Translations under genes and position numbers: made by a program
The notes under the pieces: model-generated
What the model was told of the DNA's origin: nothing
Databases searched by the model: none
Seen by the model: only the letters and a program-made list of their open reading frames with translations
NCBI GenBank assembly: GCA_027569505.1
Contig: JAPDFF010000012.1
Coordinates: 248,001 to 312,000, forward strand
Length of the DNA stretch: 64,000 nucleotides
Direction: 5' to 3'
DNA from: Chloridium humicola
Taxonomy: Eukaryota > Ascomycota > Sordariomycetes > Chaetosphaeriales > Chaetosphaeriaceae
Part shown: positions 40,563 through 49,969 of the stretch, in pieces
Layout of the letters: every line of letters begins with the position of its first letter
Numbering within the stretch: position 1 is the first letter of the stretch

Positions 40563-43500
40563 ATGCAATTGAAGCACGAGGAGACCACCGGCGGCCCTGC
40601 GCCTGCCGTGGAGACCGCAACCACCCCCGAGAAGATCTCCCGGGGCCAGCAGATCCCGCTCGGCTCCATCTCCGGCCCGACCTATGTCACCAGCCAGGTT
40701 CTCGTCCAGCAGACCGCCTACAAGCTTTCAGACAAGATCTTCTCCTTCTCTCCGGAGACCTTCAACCTCGACACAGCCGTCCAAGCGTGGTCCCGCGCCG
40801 ACGAGAAGAACATCCACGGCGAGACCACCACTGTCGTGCCCCTCCAGACCCGCACCGGCGCCGGCACCTTCGCCCTCGGCTACATCTTCTCCAAGGACTT
40901 CGACCTCAGCAAGCGCCACATCCCCCAGACTCTCCTCGCGCCCTCCCTGAGCCTCCGCCACCTTCGCTCCACCCTCGACCAGCTCTCGCTCCTCTACAGC
41001 GTAGCCAGCCCCTTCGTTGCCCACATCGCCGCGGCCGACTACTCGGCCCAGGATGGCCTTGTCTCCGAGTACGAGAGCGCCCTCCAGCTCGCCGAGGACC
41101 TCGGCCTCGGCCTTGTCTCCAGCGCCTCTGCCTACGAGGCCCAGCACATCTCCCTTCTGGCCACGCTCCTTGCTACCCTGCTGCCCACTTTCCACATTTA
41201 CGATGGCATCCGCACCTCGAGGGAGACCCTCCGGGTGATTGATGCCCTAAGCGAGTCCGCCATTGCCGGCGTCTACCAGAAGGTTGCCAAGGAGGCCGTC
41301 GCCCTGAACAAGAGGCTGGACACTGCCGGCAAGGTGGTTGAGCTGCTTAAGGCGTTTAACAGCGAGCTTGGGACTTCGTACGCGCCCTTTGAGTACCATG
41401 GACATGAGGCCCCTGAGTTGGTGCTTGTTGTCTTTGGCAGTGCCGAGGCCCAGCTTGCTAAGCAGGTTGTGAACACGCTGGCTGCTGAGGGCAAGAAGGT
41501 TGGCGCTATCAACGTGCGCATCTACCGCCCCTTCATCGAGGAGGCCTTCCTGGAGGCTCTGCCCGAATCGGTGCGCCAGGTCGCCGTGCTCGGCCAGGTC
41601 CGGGATGCTGTCGCTGTGGAGGATGCGTCGGTGCAGTCTGCTCTGTATGCGGATGTGCTTGCTGCCGTCTCTTTTGCTGACCGGCTGCACGAGCCGGTTG
41701 TCGTGGATGTCAAGTATGCCGCGGCGACTGCCCACACCCCCAGCTCGATTGCCTCCATCATCCACCGCCTGACTTCGAAGGACGGCGAGGGCGAGGCCAC
41801 CCTGTCTCTGCATGCCCTGCAGCAGGCTCGCCAGTACACCTTCTGGGATGTCGACAACTCGGCTGCTGTTGCCGCGCCGTCGGGTCTTGGCAAACTGCTG
41901 GCTCGCGAGTCGCCCAGCAATGTCTATGTCCACGAGGTCTTCGACAACCTCGTCCAGGGTGGTGCTGTCCGCACTGACATCCGGAGCTCTGAGAAGCCGA
42001 TTGAGGCTCCTTTCGCTGTTGAGGAGGCTGATGTTGTCTTTGTCGGCGAGGAGAAGCTGCTCAAGGATGTCGATGTTGTCAATGGCTCCAAGTCTGGCTC
42101 TAAGCTGATCGTCCGGCTGCCCAACTTCAAGGAGGAGGATGTCGAGAAGCGCATCCCTGCCGCGGCGAGGAAGCAGATCCAGGAGAAGGGCATTGAGCTC
42201 TATGTGCTGGACTCGTCTTTCTCCCCTGCGCTGGAGAAGGATGCTGAGGTGCTCGCCCAGCTTGCCTTCCTGCAGGTTGCCCGGCCCGACATCACCCAGG
42301 ATCAGATCGTCAAGTTGGCCGAGATCCAGGACCAAGTGGTTCTGGGCGAGTTCGCCGCTGCCCTTGAGCAGGCGCTCAAGAAGGTCGAGGTCCCTGCTAC
42401 CTGGGCCGAAGCTGCCGATGCCCTGGCCGCCCCGCGTCTCCAGTCGCTCACGCCCACCAGCTTCGTTCCCTTCCAGAAGGACGAGCCGGAGCCGGCGCTC
42501 AAGCTCGACAGCTGGCAGGAGGCCGCCAAGGGCCTCGTCTTCAAGGAGGCCTACGAGACGGAGACCAACCTGCGCCCCGACCTTACCGTCAAGACGTTCA
42601 CGATCCACGTCAAGGAGAATCGCCGTCTCACTCCCCACACGTACGACCGCAACATTTTCCACATCGAGTTCGACCTCGGCGACTCGGGCCTCACGTACAA
42701 CATCGGTGAGGCGCTTGGCATCCACGCCGACAACGACCCGCAGCAGGCCCTCGACTTCATCTCGTTCTACGGGCTGAATGCGGAGGACCTCGTGCAGGTG
42801 CCCTCGCGCGAGGACCCGACCGTCTCGGAGACCCGCACCGTTTACCAGTCCCTGGTTCAGAACCTCGACATCCTCGGCAAACCCCCCAAGCGCTTCTTCG
42901 AAGCCCTCGCCGAGTTCGCTACGGACCCCGCCGAGCAGACCAAACTCGCCCACCTCGGCGGCAAGGACGGCGCGGACGACTTCAAGCGCCTCTCCGAAGT
43001 CGAAACCGTCACCTACGTCGACATCCTCCAAACCTTCCAATCGGCCCACCCCTCCTTCCCCGATCTCGTCCGCATCGTCTCGCCCCTCAAGCGCAGAGAA
43101 TACTCCATCGCCTCCGCGCAAGCCGTCACCCCGACCTCAGTCTCACTCATGATCGTCGTCGTCGACTGGGTCGACTCGCAAGGCCGCACCCGCTACGGCC
43201 AAGCCACCCGCTACCTCAGCCAACTCCTCCCCGGCACGGCCATCACCGCCTCCGTCAAGCCCTCTGTCATGAAACTCCCCACCAGCGACACGGCCCCCCT
43301 GATCATGGCTGGCCTGGGCACCGGCCTCGCCCCCTTCCGCGCGTTCGTGCAGTACCGCGCGATGCAGAAGGCGCAGGGCAAGGAGATTGGCGCGATCCTG
43401 CTGTATCTCGGCAGTCGCCACCAGCGGGAGGAGTATTTGTATGGTGAGGAGTGGGAGGCGTATTTGGATGCGGGGGTTATTACGCTGCTGGGGGCAGCTT

Positions 43501-43754
43501 TCTCGAGAGATCAGAAGGAGAAGATCTATATTCAGGATCGGATGAGGCAGACGATGGGGGAGATTGTGGAGGCGTATGTTAAGGGTGAGGGGAGCTTTTA
43601 TTTGTGTGGGCCGACGTGGCCGGTGCCGGATGTTACGGCTGTGTTGGAGGAGGCGATTAAGGAGGAGGCGAGGGAGAGGGGCGCGAAGGTGGACCCCAGG
43701 AAGGAGATTGAGAGGTTGAAGGAGGAGGGGAGGTATGTGTTGGAGGTTTATTAG
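40563..43754 (+). CDS. MET10: Sulfite reductase [NADPH] flavoprotein alpha subunit
   Basis: One exon, 1063 aa. The enzyme passes electrons from NADPH through FAD to the siroheme subunit, reducing sulfite to sulfide in sulfate assimilation. The N-terminal ~470 residues are the pyruvate:ferredoxin-oxidoreductase-like region typical of fungal Met10. The C-terminal third is a CPR-type diflavin reductase module: FAD-binding motif RREYSIAS (about 846), NADPH-binding GLGTGLAPFRAFVQYR (about 920) and GSRHQREEYLYGEEWE, ending in an aromatic residue (VLEVY). No flavodoxin domain is seen, as in yeast Met10. The leader has CACGTG boxes. Length is close to that of the yeast protein. Confidence 0.95.
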   Translation: MQLKHEETTGGPAPAVETATTPEKISRGQQIPLGSISGPTYVTSQVLVQQTAYKLSDKIFSFSPETFNLDTAVQAWSRADEKNIHGETTTVVPLQTRTGAGTFALGYIFSKDFDLSKRHIPQTLLAPSLSLRHLRSTLDQLSLLYSVASPFVAHIAAADYSAQDGLVSEYESALQLAEDLGLGLVSSASAYEAQHISLLATLLATLLPTFHIYDGIRTSRETLRVIDALSESAIAGVYQKVAKEAVALNKRLDTAGKVVELLKAFNSELGTSYAPFEYHGHEAPELVLVVFGSAEAQLAKQVVNTLAAEGKKVGAINVRIYRPFIEEAFLEALPESVRQVAVLGQVRDAVAVEDASVQSALYADVLAAVSFADRLHEPVVVDVKYAAATAHTPSSIASIIHRLTSKDGEGEATLSLHALQQARQYTFWDVDNSAAVAAPSGLGKLLARESPSNVYVHEVFDNLVQGGAVRTDIRSSEKPIEAPFAVEEADVVFVGEEKLLKDVDVVNGSKSGSKLIVRLPNFKEEDVEKRIPAAARKQIQEKGIELYVLDSSFSPALEKDAEVLAQLAFLQVARPDITQDQIVKLAEIQDQVVLGEFAAALEQALKKVEVPATWAEAADALAAPRLQSLTPTSFVPFQKDEPEPALKLDSWQEAAKGLVFKEAYETETNLRPDLTVKTFTIHVKENRRLTPHTYDRNIFHIEFDLGDSGLTYNIGEALGIHADNDPQQALDFISFYGLNAEDLVQVPSREDPTVSETRTVYQSLVQNLDILGKPPKRFFEALAEFATDPAEQTKLAHLGGKDGADDFKRLSEVETVTYVDILQTFQSAHPSFPDLVRIVSPLKRREYSIASAQAVTPTSVSLMIVVVDWVDSQGRTRYGQATRYLSQLLPGTAITASVKPSVMKLPTSDTAPLIMAGLGTGLAPFRAFVQYRAMQKAQGKEIGAILLYLGSRHQREEYLYGEEWEAYLDAGVITLLGAAFSRDQKEKIYIQDRMRQTMGEIVEAYVKGEGSFYLCGPTWPVPDVTAVLEEAIKEEARERGAKVDPRKEIERLKEEGRYVLEVY

Positions 43755-44322
43755 AGCGTAACTAGGGCTGGGGATAATGAGATGGACAAAGAGCGAATTG
43801 AGTTTGTTCCGTTCAGCTTTCGTGTTCAAGACGATTGTGTTCGTGTTCTGTGTCCAGCCCCTGAAACAGTCCACACCACCCCTGCAAGCATCCGTTGCCA
43901 TCCGCAACCCCAAATGCGGGGTCGGCCCCGTCACGGTGGGTCTACCCCAAATGCCGAGAATCCGGGGAATGACAAGTGCGGGGGAAGCTCCATGGAGGGT
44001 GCTCCAACACACCCGCCGCAATCCGCAGCAGCCCGCCCCGAATTGGTTTGCCGGAGGTGGGGGTACGAGGGGTTCATGAAGGAGGATGGCTGAGACTTGG
44101 CCGGGGCTCGGTCCGGGGGAAGGATTGGGACGTCTTCCTCCCGAGGTCGGATGTGCCTTGTTTGGCTTTCTGAGCGAGGATGGATCCAGTTCTCACATTC
44201 CCATCGGTTTCTTTTCTTTTCTTCTCACTTTTCGAGTGAAAATTGTCTTCTGAACTTGTCACTAAACCAACTTCAACCACTGAACCATCCATCCAGACAC
44301 AGCCAACCACCAAGCCACCAAA
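43755..44322. other. Intergenic, MET10 3' flank and HOT promoter
   Basis: No gene is seen. Pyrimidine-rich sequence at about 44,205-44,240 precedes the next start codon. Confidence 0.5.
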
Positions 44323-46040
44323 ATGGGAGCAGCAATCCGCGCCGTGCCCACGGTAAGCCCCCCCCTTCTCTCCTCCCTTCCCCCTCTCACCGCTCTAACC
44401 TGCCCTCCCAGCGCGCCGCCCGCGCCGTCAACCTCCTCCGCGCCGTGCAATTCACCCACCCCCCCACCTGCCCCTGCCACTCCAACCCCTCCCACCACCA
44501 CCACCATGCCTCCTCCCCCTCCTCCCTATCCACCGTCTCGCGCTTCGCCGAGCGCACCTCTTCTCTTGCCACCCCTCGCCGCGGGTATGCCACGCCGCGC
44601 GACCCCGCCCAGCAGAAGGAGTATGCATTCGAGATGGCAGCGTCCTCGATCCGTTTCGGGCCGGGGGCGACTCGTGAGGTGGGCATGGATGTGAAGAATT
44701 TGGGGGCGAAGAGGGTGGCGGTCGTGACGGATAAGACAGTGGATGGGCTGGAGGCGATGAAGATGGTGCGGGAGGCTTTGGAGGGGGAGGGGGTGGAGTA
44801 TAGGGTTTTTAAGGGGGTGAAGATTGAGCCGAAGGATTATTCGTAAGTTTTTACACACTCCACCATTGTGAGATGGGGGTGGTGGGGGGCTAATGTGCTG
44901 CAGCGTGAAAGAAGCCATCGCCTGGGCCAAGCCCTACGCCCCAGACGCCTTCGTCGCCGTCGGCGGCGGCAGCGTCATCGACACGGCCAAGCTCATGAAC
45001 CTCTACACCTGCTACCCAGACGCGGACTTCCTCGACTTTGTTAACGCCCCTCTCGGCAAGGGCCGTCCCATCGACCGCGCCCTCAAACCCCTTATCGCCA
45101 TCCCCACGACCGCCGGCACCGGTAGCGAGACCACCGGCACCGCCATCTTCGACCTCGCCAGCCGGCGCGCCAAGACGGGCGTCGCTCACCGGAATTTGAA
45201 GCCTACGCTTGGCATCTGCGATCCCCTGAACACGCGCACCATGCCCGCGGCCGTGAAGGCCGCGTCCGGGCTGGATGTGCTGTGTCATTCGCTGGAGAGC
45301 TGGACGGCGATTCCGTTTAACGAGAGGACGCCGAGGCCGACGAATCCGATTCTGAGGCCGGCGTATCAGGGCGCGAATCCGATTAGTGATATCTTTTCGT
45401 TGAATGCGCTGAGGCAGACGGTGAGATATCTGCCGAGGTCCGTGAGGGATCCGGAGGATGCCGAGGCGCAGAGTGAGATGTTGTTGGCGGCGACGTTGGC
45501 GGGGGTGGGGTTTGGGAATGCGGGGGTGCATTTGTGTCATGGTATGTCTATCCTCTGAGTATTTTTGTATGATGAAAGGGTGGTTGCTGACAAAAGACTC
45601 TACCCACAGGCATGTCCTACCCCATCTCAGGCCAAAACCCCGCCTCCTACAAACACGCCGGCTACGAAGTCGCCGACCCCATCATCCCGCACGGCGTCTC
45701 CGTCGCCGTCTCTGCCCCGGCAGTCTTCCGCTTCACCGCCGCCTCCAACCCAGACCGCCATCTTGCTGCGGCCGAGGCGTTTGGCGTCGACATCAGCAAC
45801 GTCAAGCGGGAGAGTGCCGGCGAGGTGCTGGCCGAGGCGCTGACCAAATTCTTGGCGGACTTGGGTGACCAGCCGAAGGGGCTGAAGGAGTTGGGCTTTG
45901 GGAGGGAGCATATTGAGGAGCTGGTCGAGGGCACGATTCCGCAGGCGAGGGTGTTGATGTTGGCGCCGGGGCTGGCGAAGGAGTTGGAGATGGAGAGGGA
46001 GCAGTTGAGGAGGTTGTTTGAGGATGCTTTGGAGCATTAG
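44323..46040 (+). CDS. Hydroxyacid-oxoacid transhydrogenase (iron-type alcohol dehydrogenase family), mitochondrial
   Basis: Exons 44323-44352, 44412-44842, 44904-45541 and 45610-46040 give 509 aa. The start (MGAAIRAVPTRAARAVNLLRA...) and a Ser/Arg-rich stretch up to about residue 85 suggest mitochondrial import. The family landmarks are present: GGGSVIDTAKLMNL (nucleotide-binding GGGS), IPTTAGTGSETTGTAIF, and the metal-ligand segments GLDVLCHSLESW and VHLCHGMSYPISG. ADHFE1/HOT proteins couple oxidation of 4-hydroxybutyrate to reduction of 2-oxoglutarate to 2-hydroxyglutarate. Equal relation to other group III Fe-ADHs is possible, but the long insert (NERTPRPTNPILRPAYQGANP) matches HOT. Confidence 0.9.
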
Positions 46041-47610
46041 GGGGTGGGATGAAGAATCGGTAGTAGGAAATCTGAAGATTGTTGTGAGGTATTGTTGGCG
46101 GGTTTTGTGTCATTTTTTGGTCTAGGTCGAGACAATTGCTGAGTTCGAGAAACCACAATAGAAGCAGATTGGCGAATACACCAAATTATGGCCGCGAACT
46201 CGTTGATGGACTGTGAATAATGTTTGAGGCTAATGTAAGATGGGATGGAATGAAGCCTCGAAGGATTGTGGACGGCCATTGTCAGTGACTGTTAATGAAC
46301 GAGTGTGTTCAATTTCCGTACACGTTAATCCAGTTCAGCTGCTGGAGCTGCTGTTGCTGGAGCTGCTGCTGCTCCTGGATCTTCTCTTTATTTTTTTGAA
46401 GGAGAAACCGGTACCAGACGGGATGCGCCCAGCCAGGTGGTTGCTTGATGCGGTGTTGACCAAGTGGCTGTTAGAGGGTTGGTTTACTCCGCGGACGGTT
46501 GGGCACCAGATGAGATGTTGTTGCTCGAACAGGTATTATTCGGGCGACATCCGGACGACTGGTTATTGGACGTGTTGTTTCTTGAACCGCTTCCGGATGA
46601 GTGGTTACCAAATGGCTGGACATTGGACGAATTCGTTGCAGCCGAGTTGGTGCCTGCCAAACGGCTACCAGCCAATAGGTCATTCGAGCGACTCTTGGAT
46701 GAGGGATTGCCAGACGACTGGCCGCGATGCGAAGGATTAGTAGACGGGCGGTTGGTTGACGGCTGGTTGTTCAAGCGACCGTCAGACGCCTGATTGCGCG
46801 ACGAGGAACCATTGTTCCAATTGCTGCCCGCCTGGCGATTGGCCAATGTGCATAAGAGGAGCACAATAGGAGATCAATCACATCATTGAGGATTGCTGCC
46901 AGCTTTGGGAGGTGGTTGTGGTTGGTTTGAAGTTGGGGGCTAGGCAATGAAGAGAAAAAAAGCGGTGGTAGAAAATGCTGTTGTGAGCTATTGTTTAAAT
47001 CTTCGTGTCAATCAAGTCGATTTTGGGCGAGCGTAGTTTACAATGGTTGAAGTATGTGACGAAATAAAGTTATAAACCAGCGCCATTGCCCCAGACTCAA
47101 GCTCAAGCTCACAGCACAATGGCAACTGACGGCTGTTGCTGAAATTATAGACTACAACATAAATGATGCTAATTACATCTAGTCTTCGTGGCGGGGAAAG
47201 TCTGTCTCTGAATTGTGTGCAAGTCAAACGAATTGTTGAGTGGGTGTCCAGCCACAACCGAATAAAGGCTCAATAGGGAGTAAAACTGATGCTCTCCCCA
47301 TTCGAAGTTCAAGGCCGCAGAACAATAGGGTAAAAGCCACCACCATCCTGACTATGGACTACACCATGAATAGGTGTGTATCCTATTCACTCTCTGTGAT
47401 GCGCAGAGTGGGCCTTTGATGGGCAGAGCAACTGAGTATATAAACCTACTTCTCCTGCCCTTCAACAAGTAACTTAGACTCACAACACTTCTCGTTCATC
47501 AGTTCTGACCACAAGTATTACCAAGAGTTCGAGTACATCCCTTCCAAGCCTCATCCTCACCTTACGATACTTGAACGAACACACACCACACATCAATACC
47601 TTCTCTCAAC
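46041..47610. other. Intergenic with degenerate repeats
   Basis: No firmly supported gene. A GCTGCTGGA-type trinucleotide-rich patch lies at about 46,336-46,378. A region at 46,484-46,864 is open on both strands and made of loose ~36-bp units; its minus-strand frame would be Asn/Ser/Gly-rich. The end is the promoter of the next gene, with TATATAAA at 47437-47444. Confidence 0.45.
47437..47444 (+). promoter_or_regulatory. TATA box of the acidic-protein gene
   Basis: TATATAAA lies 167 bp before the ATG at 47611, followed by an A/C-rich leader. This is a good match to a fungal TATA element. Confidence 0.5.
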
Positions 47611-48792
47611 ATGGACTCTTCAACCACGACCCCTTCGCCCTTAATGCCCCAATCCCTCGTGGCCCCAGCTGCTGGTCAGCCTTCCATTACAACTTCAACT
47701 CAGAACAGCCACACAATCCAGCAAAACACAAGCATTCCGGCCGCCAATCCGTCCAATGCCACCCATCCTTCGGGCCCCATCGAGCAGCATACCCCCAGCA
47801 CAGCTGATGAGGCCCCGTCCCATCCCCATTTTCTAAACGACATTACCGCCATCCATCTCATTTTACAAAACGAAGCAGCCAACAATGCCCCCTTGGCGGT
47901 TCATCTCTCCACCGGCGATCCCACCGCCGCTGCCTCCGCTACTGCACCTCTCGACGTCCTCGCCATGTCGCCCACCTCACCTTCACCCCCTCTAGTCCTA
48001 TCCGGTGGTGACTCGGACGAAGAATACGACGCAGACGACGAGGGGTCACCCTCCGACGGGGACCGGGACGAAGACGACCTATACGAGGGGGAGTTCCCCG
48101 ACTCCCTCTTCCCAGGCGAACCATTTCACGCCATGTACGCCCTCACCCCACGCACCCCTCCCATCCCTTCCACCCCCGCCAACTCCGCCGCCTCCACCCC
48201 CTCCACCACATCCACCGCAGCATCCCGACCATCCCTCGCCGCATGGTTCGACCTCCCCTCCCCCCTCTTCCCCCAGTACCCCACCCACACAGGCCACTGG
48301 CCCACATCCCCCTCCCCCACCTCCCCATCCCTCTCCTCCTCAACTAACTTCACCTCCGACTTCGAACTCGAAGAACCTTCCCGCTTCGCCCTCCCCCCCG
48401 CACAAATGACAGCAGTCATCTTGCTGGTCGGGCAGCATGTAGACGACGAGCTCTACCCGGAGTCGGAGGTAGAGAGATTGATGGGAATGGATACGGAGGG
48501 GGGGCTGAGCAGTGATTGGGAGAGTGAGGAGGAGGGTGGGGGGGTTGGGTGGGACGGGGGGGAGGATGGGGAGTGGAGGGGACGGGCGGGGGGGAGGAGG
48601 GGGGTTGGGAGGGAGGGGGGTGAGGGGGAGGACAGCGAAGGGGGGGATGGGGATAAGGGGGAGGAGGAGGAGGAAGAAGGGGAGGAGGAGGAGGAGGACT
48701 GGTCAGGCTATGAGAGCACGACATCGTCGATGGTGTCGTTGGCACAGTGGTGGCTGGAGGTCGCGGATCCGAGGGTCTTTGATGCTTGGTAG
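47611..48792 (+). CDS. Acidic, Ser/Pro-rich disordered protein, unknown function
   Basis: One exon of 393 aa with a TATA box upstream. The N-half is Ser/Thr/Pro/Ala-rich. Residues ~130-160 form an acidic patch (DSDEEYDADDEGSPSDGDRD). A Pro/Ser/Thr-rich middle follows, then a segment PAQMTAVILLVGQHVDDELYPESEVERLMG (about 265-295) that is the only part that looks folded. The C-terminal 90 residues are Gly/Glu-rich and end with a short ordered tail SMVSLAQWWLEVADPRVFDAW. No membrane span or signal peptide. No family was recognised. The repetitive purine-rich 3' half could be partly fortuitous, but the ordered end after it argues for a true gene. Confidence 0.6.
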   Translation: MDSSTTTPSPLMPQSLVAPAAGQPSITTSTQNSHTIQQNTSIPAANPSNATHPSGPIEQHTPSTADEAPSHPHFLNDITAIHLILQNEAANNAPLAVHLSTGDPTAAASATAPLDVLAMSPTSPSPPLVLSGGDSDEEYDADDEGSPSDGDRDEDDLYEGEFPDSLFPGEPFHAMYALTPRTPPIPSTPANSAASTPSTTSTAASRPSLAAWFDLPSPLFPQYPTHTGHWPTSPSPTSPSLSSSTNFTSDFELEEPSRFALPPAQMTAVILLVGQHVDDELYPESEVERLMGMDTEGGLSSDWESEEEGGGVGWDGGEDGEWRGRAGGRRGVGREGGEGEDSEGGDGDKGEEEEEEGEEEEEDWSGYESTTSSMVSLAQWWLEVADPRVFDAW

Positions 48793-49969
48793 GGGAGGTG
48801 ATATTGTTGGGGGCGGTGGGTTGGGAGGAAAGATGTGAGCTTGGGGTTAGTCGGACGCCGCTGGACGGTTGTCGGGGCGGATCTTAGAGGGCAGGGTGTT
48901 GAGCGCCGTGGGGGCTGCTGGACAGCGCCAAGATGGGATCTGAGGAGGGCTGGCGTTGCCGGAGGGGTGCGGTGTCTCGGAGTATTCCTTCTTCGGAACA
49001 TCCGTCTTTCTCTTCTTCCGAACCGGCTGCAGGAAACGGAGAAACGAGAAGGGTGGTGGGTTTGGGGGCATTGGAACGCGAAGGGCTGCGGGTTTGAAGA
49101 TGTTGGAACGGGAAGGGTTGCGTGTTAGGGAGCGTTGGAGTTGGAGCGGTGGTGTTGTTGGGGAGGGCATGGTCATTGGGGTTTTGAGACGGAAGCTGGG
49201 AGTCAAAGAACGGATCGAACACTGCAAAACGGTCGTCGAAATGGATATCCGAGGGAAAAGGGTTTGGAGTCGGTAATGGGGTGCTGCTTGGACAGCATCA
49301 GGATGGGTTTCATATGGCCAGGTCGGATTCGGAGGTGTTCGGTGTCTGGGACTGCAGGACAGTGGCCAGCTGGGATTGGGAAGATACCCATGGGAATTTG
49401 CGGTCCCGAGGAACTCGGGTACCTTAGTTGAGGAATAGAAGAAAGGTGCTCATGATCTGTGTCTTTCAGCCAAGAACCGTGAACAGAAGGAAATGGTGAT
49501 GGATGTCTTGAATGAAACAACTTCCTTTCTGTTCCCTAGCAATCCCTTACCACAAGTGCTCTCCCATGATTGACGCCTTTGATCTTCTGCATGGGTGGAG
49601 GATATACAGAGAGGAGAAAATGCCAATTTCCACACCCCTTGCAGCGAAACGAGCATTCTGAACACCAACCCTTTCATTGAACTGTCGAAGCGTACTCCCA
49701 CATAAAATGCCAGCTCCAACGGATCCAAGCCGTTTCCACAACCTCGTCCAGTTTTTGGAACAACGCAACAACACGGCCAGTTCGGACAAGAAAAACATGC
49801 GTATACTCCATCGCTAGACCTCCCCGAGCACAATGAGACTCCCAAACACCATCTGAAAAACGATTATGACACCGTACATTTGTGCCTACCCAAATCTCCC
49901 TCTCCTAGGTATCTCCTTCTCACTTACTCCCCCATTCCCTACTCCCTATCTCCATCCATAATATTTCAC
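48793..49969. other. Intergenic, SEC3 3' flank
   Basis: Nothing firmly supported. Two overlapping minus-strand frames (48847-49227 and 48884-49222) are open, one with a VRKKRKTDVPKK basic patch, but neither has domain or splice evidence. Confidence 0.4.

Noticed and set aside
41247..43121. 624-codon minus-strand frame opposite MET10
   Set aside because: Antisense shadow of an unambiguous gene; codons reflect GC-rich third positions only.
3679..43754. MET22 and MET10 as one sulfur gene cluster
   Set aside because: They are 36 kb apart with many unrelated genes between; co-location is probably chance.
48847..49227. Two overlapping minus frames, one with a basic patch
   Set aside because: Both are open over the same DNA, which suggests chance; no homology or introns to choose between them.
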